Shown piece by piece: positions 41,238 to 50,369 of a DNA stretch of 64,000 bases. Position numbers and translations under genes: made by a program. The stretch is taken from assembly GCA_964392265.1 (NCBI GenBank), contig CAYMOS010000003.1, positions 141,611 through 205,610 on the forward strand. Direction: 5' to 3'. The notes under the pieces were generated by a model that saw only the letters and a list, made by a program, of their open reading frames with translations, ran no database searches and was not told where the DNA came from. This DNA is from CALMAK01 sp964392265. GTDB lineage: Bacteria > Patescibacteriota > Saccharimonadia > Saccharimonadales > Saccharimonadaceae. The first letter of the stretch is position 1. Every line of letters starts with the position of its first letter.

Positions 41238-42398
41238 CTATTTATAAAACGCAGATATCTTCTCAATCGCCTTGCGTTTATCATCGACCGATACGTGCGT
41301 ATATATCTCGAGCGTCGTTATGATCGATGAGTGTCCGAGGATGGCTTGCGCTTCTTTGGGTGGCACACCGTTGTCCTTAAGCGCAGTAGCCACCGTGTGG
41401 CGTATCTCATGGAGTGTGATGGGCTTTAAGTCTGCTTCCCATGCAGATCGCTGGAAGAATTGCAGGAGGCTTCGCCCATCGAGGTGGTTGCCTCGCACAC
41501 TCACATAAAGAAGCTCATTACCGAATGGTCTACCTCGCCGTTCGTACTCTTTCATGAGCACCTCTTTCAGGTGGTCGGTAAGCGCAAGATCTCGACGGCT
41601 CTGCGGTGTTTTGAGCTCGCCAATCTTGTATACGTTCCCGACTGGATATACCTGTTGCCGTACGCGGATTATATTCTGCTCGAAGTCGATATCTTTCCAG
41701 CGCAGACCACATGCTTCGCCTCGACGAAGCCCGTATTGGAAGAAGATAAGGAACAGCCCGTACAGCCGATGCTCTCGTATGGAGTTTAAGTAGTGCCGTG
41801 CTTCTACGGGTGTCCACGTTCGTCGTACTGTTTTTACATACTTTGGAGGGTCAACAAGGCGAGCTACGTTCCTGTATACATATTCCATCTTCAGAGCCTC
41901 CCTGAGCGCAGCAGACAGCACATTGCGTGCAATCTGTTGCTGACGCCTACCCATACCTCGTTTGTCCCATTTATCCATCATTTGACGAACATGGAGAGGC
42001 GACAGGTTCTTCAGGAGTACCGTACCTATATCTCCAGCGATAATCTTCACGTGCTTGCGGTTCTGCGCAAGCGTGCTGTCCTTAACCTTTTTGGGATGGA
42101 TTTCTGTTATCCAGTAGTCAAGCCAACTTGCAACCGTCATGCCATCATGGTTGACGGCTATACCTCGTGATGCGCTTGCCATCTCCTCCCTCATGCGTCG
42201 CATCACTTCTTCTTTATCTTTGAGCACTATATGCTGCCGCTTCCGCTCGCCAGTCGGCAGAGTCACGGTAAACCGTGCCATCCACCGACCGTCGTTACGA
42301 AGCGTTAGCGACCCCTCGCCAGCCTGTCGTCGCTGCCGCGATGTTTGTGTCTCTTGTGTTTGTTCTGATGATGTTGCGTCAGTAGCCATAGTTTCCAT
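41238..42398 (-). CDS. tyrosine recombinase / phage-type integrase
   Basis: This 386-residue integrase would insert and excise the accessory element. It has an AP2-like DNA-binding segment (GEGSLTLRNDGRWMARFTV), a core-binding SAM-like domain (about 95-195), and the catalytic domain. Catalytic residues are visible: Arg in YGLRRGEACGLRW, His-x-x-Arg in LHEIRHTVATAL, His in LGHSSIITT and Tyr in LEIYTHVS. It points toward tRNA-Leu(UAG), the likely attachment gene. GAGGTGA better fits the ATG at 42389 than that at 42398. Confidence 0.95.
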   Translation of the reverse strand: METMATDATSSEQTQETQTSRQRRQAGEGSLTLRNDGRWMARFTVTLPTGERKRQHIVLKDKEEVMRRMREEMASASRGIAVNHDGMTVASWLDYWITEIHPKKVKDSTLAQNRKHVKIIAGDIGTVLLKNLSPLHVRQMMDKWDKRGMGRRQQQIARNVLSAALREALKMEYVYRNVARLVDPPKYVKTVRRTWTPVEARHYLNSIREHRLYGLFLIFFQYGLRRGEACGLRWKDIDFEQNIIRVRQQVYPVGNVYKIGELKTPQSRRDLALTDHLKEVLMKEYERRGRPFGNELLYVSVRGNHLDGRSLLQFFQRSAWEADLKPITLHEIRHTVATALKDNGVPPKEAQAILGHSSIITTLEIYTHVSVDDKRKAIEKISAFYK

Positions 42399-42681
42399 TC
42401 ACCTCACTTTCTTTCTCACGCTTTGCGATGTATTCCTCGATAGCACGCAGGCTGACCAACCTGCGTCCACCGATTCTGATGCTTACAAGGTCGTTTGTGC
42501 GGAGCAGCCGATACAACGCCCAATCGCTGATGCCAAGGATTTCCTTGACTTCTTTGAGATTGTGTAACTGCGGTCGAGCCGTCCGTACATACATCCTCGC
42601 ATCCATCGCTGTTGTATTAACGCTTCCTTCGGGCGCAAAGTCCAGTGGATAATGGGAGTCTCTGGAGTCGTTTTTATTCAT
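42379..42681 (-). CDS. excisionase-like helix-turn-helix protein
   Basis: The start at 42681 has GGGAGGTG upstream and gives 100 residues. The core LHNLKEVKEILGISDWALYR, then LVSIRIGGRRLVS and AIEEYI, is the MerR-like HTH_17 (excisionase) fold. It probably helps the integrase excise the element or controls its expression. It overlaps the integrase start downstream and the replication-relaxation gene upstream, so the three are co-translated. Confidence 0.88.
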   Translation of the reverse strand: MNKNDSRDSHYPLDFAPEGSVNTTAMDARMYVRTARPQLHNLKEVKEILGISDWALYRLLRTNDLVSIRIGGRRLVSLRAIEEYIAKREKESEVNGNYGY

Positions 42682-43576
42682 ATGACACCTCCCGTAGTTC
42701 ACCCAATTTACCGTCGGCTATAAGCGCAGGTAGTTCCTGTGGCGTCACCACGATGAATGGCTGCCCAACCGGAAAGTCGGGGAAGTTCTCGGCAATATGC
42801 CGTTTTAGAGCATTTCTTCGCTTTATCGTGGGAACGACCCACAGAACGGCTGGAAACTGCCCACAGCACCATCCATCACCGCTATCGATCGTGCACGCCA
42901 TGTAGTCGAGGTACATATTGCACTTGGCAATAATCCGCACGGGTGCCTCCGTATTGCAATCTACCTCGATGAACCAGTGATGCTTCAGGTGCCCTCGATG
43001 TGTCACCGCATACATGTCCGGTCTGAGGCTGGTTGCCACGCCCGCTTGGTTGGTATAGTAGCGCCAGCTCTTCTCCTCGATCAGCGTTTCACCGAGCCTG
43101 ACATCCTCGTGTGTGTCGGCAATTCGCTTCAGGATGAGCTTCGTGTCGTTAATTGCCATACGGTGTGCTGCGAAGGTATATCTCGGAGCCTTGAATGGTT
43201 TCTTCGATTCATTCGTCTCAATACGTCGCAGTTTCTCAAGCACGTCATGTCCCAGTCGTGCCAGATGCCAGATGTTTGGCTCGGCACCGTGGCTCGCGCC
43301 ACCAACCTGTCCAGCCTGTAATGCTATGAGGTTGAGGGCGTGGAGCCGATTCAGCCGAAGTGTTGCAAGCCGTACGCTCGACTTGAATTGTCGGGTCTCA
43401 GTATGGATGAACTTCGCCACCTGCTGCGCGGTCAGGAACTTATGCTCAGCGAGGAGGTATAGCGTCGTCATATCGCTGCCGGTGAGGGCAATACGTTTGC
43501 GTCCCAGCTTCACAATAGCCCCTGCCTGATTCTCCATACTATCTGCTGAGTTCGTGGTTGAGATTAGCGTGTCCAT
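42674..43576 (-). CDS. replication-relaxation family protein
   Basis: This 300-residue protein fits the Replic_Relax family of conjugative and plasmid elements. An N-terminal winged-helix part (FLTAQQVAKFIH, about 49-60; SVRLATLRLNRLHALNLI) is followed by a nuclease-like half with SLRPDMYAVTHRG, WFIEVDCNTEAPVRIIAKCN and YLDYM. Such proteins are thought to act in mobilisation or replication of the element. It is between the TraG-like ATPase and the excisionase, with overlaps to both. Confidence 0.8.
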   Translation of the reverse strand: MDTLISTTNSADSMENQAGAIVKLGRKRIALTGSDMTTLYLLAEHKFLTAQQVAKFIHTETRQFKSSVRLATLRLNRLHALNLIALQAGQVGGASHGAEPNIWHLARLGHDVLEKLRRIETNESKKPFKAPRYTFAAHRMAINDTKLILKRIADTHEDVRLGETLIEEKSWRYYTNQAGVATSLRPDMYAVTHRGHLKHHWFIEVDCNTEAPVRIIAKCNMYLDYMACTIDSGDGWCCGQFPAVLWVVPTIKRRNALKRHIAENFPDFPVGQPFIVVTPQELPALIADGKLGELREVSYE

Positions 43577-45996
43577 GATACACCTCCTGCTGCCGCGCTG
43601 GTGGGTTGAGGTACCTCTGTAAGAGGTACAGTCAGCTGGTTTGGTTGCGCTGGTTCGGGGCTGGTTGACCCCTTACTAGCACGAGTGGAACGATTGCCGG
43701 TGCGATACTCCTCCATAACGCTTCTGAGCAACATTCTGCCTTTATCTATATCCACGGATTGCTTGGTGTTTTGAGCGGTCTGTGGACGGGGCGGAGCTAT
43801 GGGTGTTTCTTCGAGCACATTGGCAAACTTCGCTTTCTTGACGACGCTCGCAATGTCGTCATTGACACCCACTGACCTGCGAATTGCTTCATCGATCTGC
43901 TCGGCTGGCTGTCCATAGATGCCAAGGCTAAACCGCTTGAACTTCTCCACGTTGTTTCTGACCTTTGGCGCTGGATTGGTCGTGGCACTGAGCCAAACTT
44001 TTTGCCCTGCACATAAGGTTTGCACATACACCTGATGTCTCGGCAAGTACTTGAAGTCCTCACTCGAGAGAATACCTGTCATGCCAGCGATAGTGCGGGC
44101 GTCTGGGTCGTTCAGGGTAAAGATGACCTTGTTCGCCACGTTCGAGTCGATACCAGCCAGTAGCTCCTTATCCTTGACCTGATCACGGTACTGATGTGCC
44201 AGTGTGAAGCCAACTTTGTAGCTTCTGGCTTGGCTGAGCGCGTCAGCTATGTTGATGGGGAGCGCAAGGTAATCTTGCATCTCATCAACATAGACTTTCA
44301 CAACGGGTCGTCGGCTTTCGGGTATCGCCCCTTGCCCTTGGGTCAATGTCCAAATCTGCGACAGGATGAGTGAGCCGAGGAAGCGAGCACTCGTGTTGCC
44401 GAGCTTCGCCTTGTTGAGCGATACCAGCACAATCTTGTTCTTGGTAAATAAGTCACCCAGATTAAAGTTCGGCTCGGGTTGCCCGACGGTGCGCAGCAGC
44501 GGCTTTCTCGTTAACACCGTACGAAGCTTGTTCATAAGCGGTGCCGTGATTTCCTGCTGCTTGTTTGGTGTTAAGGCTTCATACTGTTGCCAGAAGGAGC
44601 CGAGACCCATCGGGTCATCGGCACTTACCTCTGCGACGAGCTTTTTACGAAAGCTCGGGTTGTAGAGCAAGGCAGGAAGCATCGACAATGTGACATTATC
44701 TGTCGTGCGCATCAGGGTCAGTAGCGCGTTAGACAAAATGTCTTCCGTCCGTTGACCCCATGAGCTGGCAAATATCTCTCGTAACACCGCCAGCATCGCA
44801 TCGGCTGCAAGGTCGGGGTCGCCGCCACCTGCGAGTGGATTGATGCTGACAATATTGTCTGCGGTTGGGTCGATATATACCACATCCTTGGCTCGTCGTG
44901 GATTCATGCGAGCCAAAATGTCCGAGTTAAGGTCATCTTTCGGATCGATGACAATGACCCCACGATTCTCTTCGATGTCGTTCAAGATCATGTTGAGCAT
45001 GGTGGTACTTTTACCGACGCCGGTTGGTCCGAGTAGCAATGTATGCTGCAACGATGCGTATTCCGATATACCGAGTGGCATCTTTTTTGCTGGGTCGTTC
45101 GTCGTCGCAAAGCTCCGCTCCGATGCTGGCAAGATTGTCGGTGTCCGCAACACGATTGGGTGCAGCGGTGGCACGGCTGGCAGGTTTTCCTCGCCATACG
45201 GGATTCCCATAAGGCAGGATACTTCCTGACTGGAGAGCATATGCGTCCATTTCCGTGGGCGGGTCAGATTTTGCATCTGCTCAAGGCTGTCCTTGTACCG
45301 CAACCGAATACTCGCTCCGTGCGCTTCCATCATGGCAAAGCCACCGCGTACTTGTTCGAGCAAGTACTTTCCACGCAGGATGTTTGGAGCAACCGCGCCA
45401 ATGCGGACTTCCGTGAAGAAGCCGTGCATGCTGTGTCGTCGTTGTAAGCCAGCGTGGATATCTGCTGGCATTGCACGGTAGCCTGTGCTGCCGATGGCAA
45501 ACGCCGCCCACTGAGACTCTCGTGGATCACGTAGCGTCTTCGGTACAGCATACGGGATAGTGCGTTTACCGAGCATCACCTGTAGCGCCAGCTCCTCACC
45601 GCCACGGACATTCGCCATGGCAGTGAGAATACTGCGGGTTATCTGGCTGATCCTGTCGGTATTCAGTGCCATACTAGGATGTCCCATTTCGACCGAGTCT
45701 GCCACTTTGAGCGGTGTACGTAAGCTGCGAACATCCTTCGGCAGAATATGCTGCAAGGTCGTTCCTGGTACGATTGACTCGAACAGGTCTTGTAGTTCTC
45801 CTGCATAGTGATTCCTCGTGGCGATAAGGAACAGGATTTCCTTGTTGTGGGTTCTCGTTTCAAAGACGATTTCAGCGCCAAGATCGTCGCTGGCTAATCT
45901 CTCGAGAAGGGATTGTGTTTGTATTGGGCTAACAGGGCGTTGCCAGTGAATCTGGAACCATACCCAATTATTATCTGTGGTTTTCTTCTTAAACAT
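43564..45996 (-). CDS. VirD4/TraG-like conjugative coupling ATPase
   Basis: This 810-residue ATPase probably moves DNA through a secretion channel. Walker A is GPTGVGKS (residues 323-330), with VIVIDPKDDLNSDIL soon after, and the second acidic motif is VKVYVDEMQDYLALP (about 560). LAHQYRDQV follows, as in coupling proteins. The N-terminal 300 residues lack obvious membrane helices, and the C-terminus is Pro/Thr-rich. It overlaps the relaxation gene by 13 bp. No other type IV secretion genes are in the window, so the element may be mobilisable rather than self-transmissible. Confidence 0.85.
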   Translation of the reverse strand: MFKKKTTDNNWVWFQIHWQRPVSPIQTQSLLERLASDDLGAEIVFETRTHNKEILFLIATRNHYAGELQDLFESIVPGTTLQHILPKDVRSLRTPLKVADSVEMGHPSMALNTDRISQITRSILTAMANVRGGEELALQVMLGKRTIPYAVPKTLRDPRESQWAAFAIGSTGYRAMPADIHAGLQRRHSMHGFFTEVRIGAVAPNILRGKYLLEQVRGGFAMMEAHGASIRLRYKDSLEQMQNLTRPRKWTHMLSSQEVSCLMGIPYGEENLPAVPPLHPIVLRTPTILPASERSFATTNDPAKKMPLGISEYASLQHTLLLGPTGVGKSTTMLNMILNDIEENRGVIVIDPKDDLNSDILARMNPRRAKDVVYIDPTADNIVSINPLAGGGDPDLAADAMLAVLREIFASSWGQRTEDILSNALLTLMRTTDNVTLSMLPALLYNPSFRKKLVAEVSADDPMGLGSFWQQYEALTPNKQQEITAPLMNKLRTVLTRKPLLRTVGQPEPNFNLGDLFTKNKIVLVSLNKAKLGNTSARFLGSLILSQIWTLTQGQGAIPESRRPVVKVYVDEMQDYLALPINIADALSQARSYKVGFTLAHQYRDQVKDKELLAGIDSNVANKVIFTLNDPDARTIAGMTGILSSEDFKYLPRHQVYVQTLCAGQKVWLSATTNPAPKVRNNVEKFKRFSLGIYGQPAEQIDEAIRRSVGVNDDIASVVKKAKFANVLEETPIAPPRPQTAQNTKQSVDIDKGRMLLRSVMEEYRTGNRSTRASKGSTSPEPAQPNQLTVPLTEVPQPTSAAAGGVSWTR

Positions 45997-45997
45997 T

Positions 45998-46681
45998 CTA
46001 TTGGTCTCCTACATTACGCGAACTAATATGGATTCCATCTGAGGGTACGGGGTAGCCGAAGTCGGCAAACGATACATCGCTGTCGATTTCGTTACCCCAC
46101 ACGTCGTAGCCGTATGCGCGTCGTCGGGCAAACAACTCAAGTTTCCGATTCGTACCATCTCCCAACTTTCCAGACACTCTCTCGATGATCGAGTAGAGTT
46201 CCTCTGGCTTATGGCTGTGGTCTTGCAGTGGAGCGAACATCCATGTCGGTTGCGAGCGGAAGCCCACAGGGGCTTTGCCGCGAGTGCCGAGGATGATATG
46301 CTCCGTGCTATTACGCAGGTAGTTGCCGAGCGTAAACCGTGGTTTACACCATGTCAGGATACTTCGGGGCGTATAGCCCCATGCTTCCAGAACATCGTAG
46401 CCGTGGCGCAGAGTGGCGTTTGTCACCCAGAGCCAGCAGTGGCTATTGTCGGCAGTCACGCTTTTGATGGCGTCACCCATGTCGTTGATGTCGTCGAGGG
46501 TCATCAAGCGGTAATGCTTTTCAGCACCACGCTTTTTACCTTTCTGCTCAACGTCCCACGGTGGGTCGGCAAGCAGGACGTCATACTTCGGACGAGGTTC
46601 CTGCGCTACGTGTTTCGTAGCCGTTGTTAGAGTTGGTAGTGTTGTTGGTTGTCGTGACTGTTCTTTCGTTATATTCGTCAC
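45998..46681 (-). CDS. MT-A70 family adenine methyltransferase
   Basis: The start is the GTG at 46681, which has AAAGGA upstream; a longer frame to 46861 lacks a ribosome site. The 227 residues carry the catalytic DPPW (39-42), then WLWVTNATLRHGYDVLEAWG and the SAM-binding TEHIILGTRG / RKLELFARR pattern of MT-A70 enzymes. In phages and plasmids these methylate DNA adenine at N6, so a self-protection or anti-restriction role is plausible. It lies one base before the TraG-like gene. A 9-bp inverted repeat abuts its ribosome site. Confidence 0.9.
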   Translation of the reverse strand: MTNITKEQSRQPTTLPTLTTATKHVAQEPRPKYDVLLADPPWDVEQKGKKRGAEKHYRLMTLDDINDMGDAIKSVTADNSHCWLWVTNATLRHGYDVLEAWGYTPRSILTWCKPRFTLGNYLRNSTEHIILGTRGKAPVGFRSQPTWMFAPLQDHSHKPEELYSIIERVSGKLGDGTNRKLELFARRRAYGYDVWGNEIDSDVSFADFGYPVPSDGIHISSRNVGDQ

Positions 46682-46694
46682 ATTGATTCCTTTC

Positions 46695-46748
46695 CGCCAG
46701 ACATTGGGCGGCAAACCTGCTTTGGTGAGGCGCTCGCCGTGTCTGGCG
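46695..46748 (-). repeat. inverted repeat beside MT-A70 ribosome site
   Basis: CGCCAGACA (46695-46703) and TGTCTGGCG (46740-46748), perfect 9-bp arms just upstream of the ribosome site of the methylase. It could be an operator or translational hairpin. Confidence 0.45.
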
Positions 46749-47744
46749 AGTCCTATTTCACTGTGTTTGACAAGATTCTTTAATGTTTTCTCACATAACG
46801 TTGCAAGCCGAAAAGACACGGCTAATAGATGCGATGCGAGCGAAAAACACCCCTTTTGCATACATCTTGAAAAGATGATGTAATTTGGGTAGACTATGCG
46901 TCAAACAAGCCATTTTGCATAGCAAAGTGGCTCATGTACAGGCAAGGATGGAACGGGTAACGACAGTCTTGTACGAATTAGGGGAAACTTGCTACAACAT
47001 ACGGTTTCAGATGGAAAGGTATGGAGTTTTGTAGTCATACAAAAAGCTCCTCGATTAAGATGGAGCCTCAGAGATTTATGTTGACCAACGATCACCTTGT
47101 CGGTAACAAAGCACGTCAGTGTGAATTAATTCGTGAGCAGGTAACCACTAGTTGTTGTCTACTTCAAAGGCTATATTAGCATAACCTTAATGAAAAAGCA
47201 AGAGCAATAGGCAAAAATGCGCTATATGTAGCGGTTTATGTGTATGCCATGCGCTAATTGTAAAGAGAGCACTAGAAAGCTGCCTACTTACGAGTATCTC
47301 TGTAAGCGGGTCTTAACCTGTAATGCATGATCTCTTTGATCAGTTCTGTATATACCAATACGTCTCTGCTCTTGACGACTCTGGTCAAGGACGACGGTAT
47401 TTAGATGTTCAATCTAATGTTCTAAACTTTACGTTCGGCCAGTCCACTCAAATTGGTGCTTGTTTGATTACCGATATGTTTCGCGACCCACACCCTGTCA
47501 GCGATTCACAATGTCAATACTGATGACTGCTCAAGCACCTTTGGCGATCTATATTGGAGTGGGCTTCACTCGTACCTTTACGGGGTATATCGCTGGGACA
47601 TGTCAATCTATTCGCATAATAGCGGAGGAGTGTTTGTGCATGCAAGCATGAGCGCGTATGAAATTTTATTAACAGAGGTCAATATGGCATTAGCCTCAAA
47701 CAAAAAGCGACACTATATATCGGTGTCGCTTCATTGCTTTTAGC
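46749..47744. other. 1-kb stretch without recognised genes; one candidate small transcript
   Basis: No frame here has a supported ribosome site or family. On the minus strand a TAATAT box (about 47179) is followed by about 130 nt and an intrinsic terminator (GGCTCC / GGAGC plus TTTTT, 47043-47066). This suggests a short RNA or the remains of a gene leader. It resembles the leaders of the two paralogous genes downstream. The rest may hold an origin of transfer, but I see no diagnostic motif. Confidence 0.35.
47702..47731 (-). terminator. terminator of paralogue A
   Basis: AAGCGACAC / GTGTCGCTT stem with an 8-nt loop and T-run on the minus strand, 14 bp beyond the stop of the gene at 47745. 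Confidence 0.88.
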
Positions 47745-48245
47745 CTATCTCGTGTGTTTCATGAACATTTTCTGTAAATCATACGCATAGAATCTTTGTA
47801 CTATCACCTCATTGGCAAGAGTATTCTCTGCTTTGATATACCACATTGGGAAGAACCGTCTCGTCAATCGGTTGCTCAGCAATTTGCTGTGACTTGGCGT
47901 GTAGATTGCTACAAAGCCGTATGGTGTCGGAAGTGACCAAACCACGTTGAGCGTATCGCCCCAGATATCTACGGTTGGCTCACCGAGTATCGCTACAAGG
48001 TCACGGTATGGTCTATGGAAGTGTTCAATACGGCATACCGTTCTTTTCATTGACGGTATGATGCGCTTGATATACTCCTCAAGACGAAACTGTTTCATGT
48101 AGTCGCTGTAGTTTAGTGTAATATCTTGGACGACGCTTCGTGGCAAGGATGCTTTTGCTGCGACCTGCTTGAGATCATGCATGTCAGCTTGCACTTTTAT
48201 GCGTACCTGTTCATACGCGATAAAGTTCTCCTTTGCTATATTCAT
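47745..48245 (-). CDS. paralogue A of a tandem pair, unknown function
   Basis: This 166-residue protein starts MNIAKENFIAYEQVRIKVQA. It is clearly related along its length to the neighbour at 48486: FIAYEQVRI aligns with FEAYEDVRI, LPRSVVQDI with LSREVILDI, and YRDLVAILGEP with YEDIVAVYGKP. The N-terminal part looks helical with an HTH-like block; the C-terminal half is beta-rich. AGAAAGGA precedes the ATG. No family known to me. Confidence 0.65.
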   Translation of the reverse strand: MNIAKENFIAYEQVRIKVQADMHDLKQVAAKASLPRSVVQDITLNYSDYMKQFRLEEYIKRIIPSMKRTVCRIEHFHRPYRDLVAILGEPTVDIWGDTLNVVWSLPTPYGFVAIYTPSHSKLLSNRLTRRFFPMWYIKAENTLANEVIVQRFYAYDLQKMFMKHTR

Positions 48246-48437
48246 ATAGGATTATTCCTTTCTGAGTTAGACTCCGAATTGTTAATGATCACTTGGTGCG
48301 ACGAGTGTCGCTCGAAGCTGGGGATATAGTAGCGAGGAATGGAACAAATGTACCGGATTGCGTGCATTATAGTTACTTCCGATGAGATGTGGCCGCATCT
48401 GTCGATCGCGTCATATTGATGCATTGTGCATACAAAA

Positions 48438-48467
48438 CAAAAAGCGGCACCATTGCTGATGCCACTT
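48438..48467 (-). terminator. terminator of paralogue B
   Basis: AGCGGCA / TGCCACT stem (one G-U pair) with T-run on the minus strand, 19 bp after the stop at 48486. Confidence 0.75.
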
Positions 48468-48485
48468 CCTGTTTTTGTCCGATCG

Positions 48486-48980
48486 CTATCCTCCGATTCG
48501 TTCTTTGACGTAGTCATGAAGTGATGTCTGTATTTCTTTAAATACAGTCCTTCCGTGACCGCTGCCACCAATATGCCACTCCTTGATAGCTCGCACATCG
48601 AGTCCTTTATCTCCAAGGTAGGCTTTGCCGTCTTTGTAGTTGTAGATCGTTGCTATACCGTGTTCGGTTTCAACAATCCACTGCACATCCATCTTGTTCT
48701 CAGGCAGACGCGTGAATGGTTTGCCGTACACTGCCACGATATCTTCATAGCGTGCGAGGATAGAGCCGATGCCGTGCGTACCGCTTATTACTTTCGCCAT
48801 GTCGGTATACTTTCGCTCATGGAGCCACTTTTTGTAAATACTGTAGTGCTCCATGATGTCCAAGATTACCTCACGAGATAGTCCGCTATACGCTTCGACT
48901 GCTCGCACGTCGAACATATTCGTGACACTGCTGATGCGAACATCTTCGTATGCCTCGAAATCTTCTCGGGTTATTTCCAT
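48486..48980 (-). CDS. paralogue B of a tandem pair, unknown function
   Basis: This 164-residue protein starts MEITREDFEAYEDVRISSVT. It shares domain order and several motifs with the gene at 47745 but has diverged in the C-terminal third (GLDVRAIKEWHIGGSGHG). Each copy has its own ribosome site, leader and terminator, so they are separately transcribed. Their place between the mobilisation and defence blocks is suggestive only. AAAGGAG precedes the ATG. Confidence 0.65.
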   Translation of the reverse strand: MEITREDFEAYEDVRISSVTNMFDVRAVEAYSGLSREVILDIMEHYSIYKKWLHERKYTDMAKVISGTHGIGSILARYEDIVAVYGKPFTRLPENKMDVQWIVETEHGIATIYNYKDGKAYLGDKGLDVRAIKEWHIGGSGHGRTVFKEIQTSLHDYVKERIGG

Positions 48981-49131
48981 TGTTCATTACTCCTTTTCTA
49001 GAGCATAGATAGCTCTCGTTTGTTAATAGTTCACCAATGCGGAACGATAGATGTCGTCCGTAGTGGATAAGGCTATACTAACGAGATAGAGCAAGAATGT
49101 GGATGAAAGTATGAGTAACGTCTATAGCCGA

Positions 49132-49161
49132 AAAGACAGCACCGTATCTGGAGCTGTCTTT
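49132..49161 (-). terminator. terminator of the methylase-helicase-nuclease operon
   Basis: AAAGACAGC / GCTGTCTTT stem with T-run on the minus strand, 17 bp after the GIY-YIG gene. Confidence 0.88.
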
Positions 49162-49178
49162 GATTTTGGGCTATTTGT

Positions 49179-50369
49179 CTATGCATTGCGCAGGATGAGC
49201 TGTTCGAGGTCTTTATCATACTTGTACTCTGTTATGTCGCCATTTTGCAACATATTCACAGCCTGCTCGATAGCGATGAGCGGCACCGAGTACCATTCGC
49301 TTGGCGCATACTCTTGGCCGCTACGGTCTATGATCTTCAGGTCAACTTTCACATCCGCAAAGATTCGATGGATGAAATGCTCAACTTTCTGTGTATTGTA
49401 GTCGCCCGTGATGATATAGCTGTCGACAACTTCCACGCCAGCCATGAGATACGTCGGGTCGTTCTCGGCATCTTTGATACGCTCGGCAACAGTCGTAGAA
49501 GTAAAGCCAATTTTATGTAGATTCTTGATAGTTGTTATCTTCTCATCTTGGTTGCGTGAGCGAAGTACGTAAATGTGGCCAGCGATTGTATCGGCAGCAT
49601 CGAGCTGTAGTTCACCGTTATAATCCGATGTCACTACGCAATAACCATCGTAGTAGAGTTGGCTCGAAAGCGAACGAAGATAGAGGTTTGATTCTGTGCC
49701 GTTCTCGTAAATCGCTCGGATACGGCTCTTCATGCGGCCATGTACCATCTTTTCTTCACCAATATCAGCGACGTAGAGCATCTGCCCGCCCGCCACAAAG
49801 TACGCTCCAGCTTTCAACTGTGTCACGCTCGTGAATCGCACCAGCTTAGCAGTGCGATCTCTCAAGCTTGCCTGCGTATCGGCAAACCCAGCTCGGAATG
49901 TATCGAAGTTATCGGCTCGCTTACGGGTTGCAATATCCTCAGGCGAAGCACGCTGCACCACAGGCACATTTTTGACACGCAGAATATCATCACCGACACC
50001 ATTGAATAGCCCGAATGTATCGTCGCTAAACAGCTCATCGATAGATTCCGGAGCTTCGGGCGTTTCGAGCAAGCCAAGGCTGTCAATAGGCTGCAATGCC
50101 TCACTTTTCGCTGCATCTGCACGTATGGAGTTGAGTCGAGCAGCTAGCCCTGCTTCAGAAATATCAACGGCTTCTAGCTCTGGCAATCGGTCGTTCTTCT
50201 CGACGAAATCAACAATCTGCTGGAATGATGCCGTGAGCCTATCATCGGCTGTTGCGGCAACCTGCTTTTTAGGCGGCACGAAGAGCTGGCCGTCATCCGA
50301 CTCAAATAGCTGGACAAGATCGTCGGACATCTCCACTATGTGTTGTCTCTCTCTTTTTCTTGCTGCCAT
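49179..50369 (-). CDS. GIY-YIG (T5orf172/MUG113-type) nuclease with N-terminal extension
   Basis: This 396-residue protein is probably the cutting subunit of the adjoining restriction-like operon. The C-terminal domain (about 265-375) has the GIY-YIG pattern: HIYVLRSRNQDEK, then LHKIGFTSTTVAERIKDAEN with the catalytic Arg, VEHFIHRIF with the metal Glu, and SEWYSVPL. The N-terminal 240 residues are unassigned and partly acidic. It overlaps the helicase by 34 bp if the first ATG is used; M14 would remove the overlap. Confidence 0.85.
   Translation of the reverse strand: MAARKRERQHIVEMSDDLVQLFESDDGQLFVPPKKQVAATADDRLTASFQQIVDFVEKNDRLPELEAVDISEAGLAARLNSIRADAAKSEALQPIDSLGLLETPEAPESIDELFSDDTFGLFNGVGDDILRVKNVPVVQRASPEDIATRKRADNFDTFRAGFADTQASLRDRTAKLVRFTSVTQLKAGAYFVAGGQMLYVADIGEEKMVHGRMKSRIRAIYENGTESNLYLRSLSSQLYYDGYCVVTSDYNGELQLDAADTIAGHIYVLRSRNQDEKITTIKNLHKIGFTSTTVAERIKDAENDPTYLMAGVEVVDSYIITGDYNTQKVEHFIHRIFADVKVDLKIIDRSGQEYAPSEWYSVPLIAIEQAVNMLQNGDITEYKYDKDLEQLILRNA

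Noticed and set aside
43797..46630. Multiple secondary frames across the TraG-like and MT-A70 genes
   Set aside because: All are shadows of genes with clear motifs.
46901..47651. Small frames on both strands in the 1-kb gap after MT-A70
   Set aside because: No ribosome sites, no family resemblance, and one runs across an intrinsic terminator.
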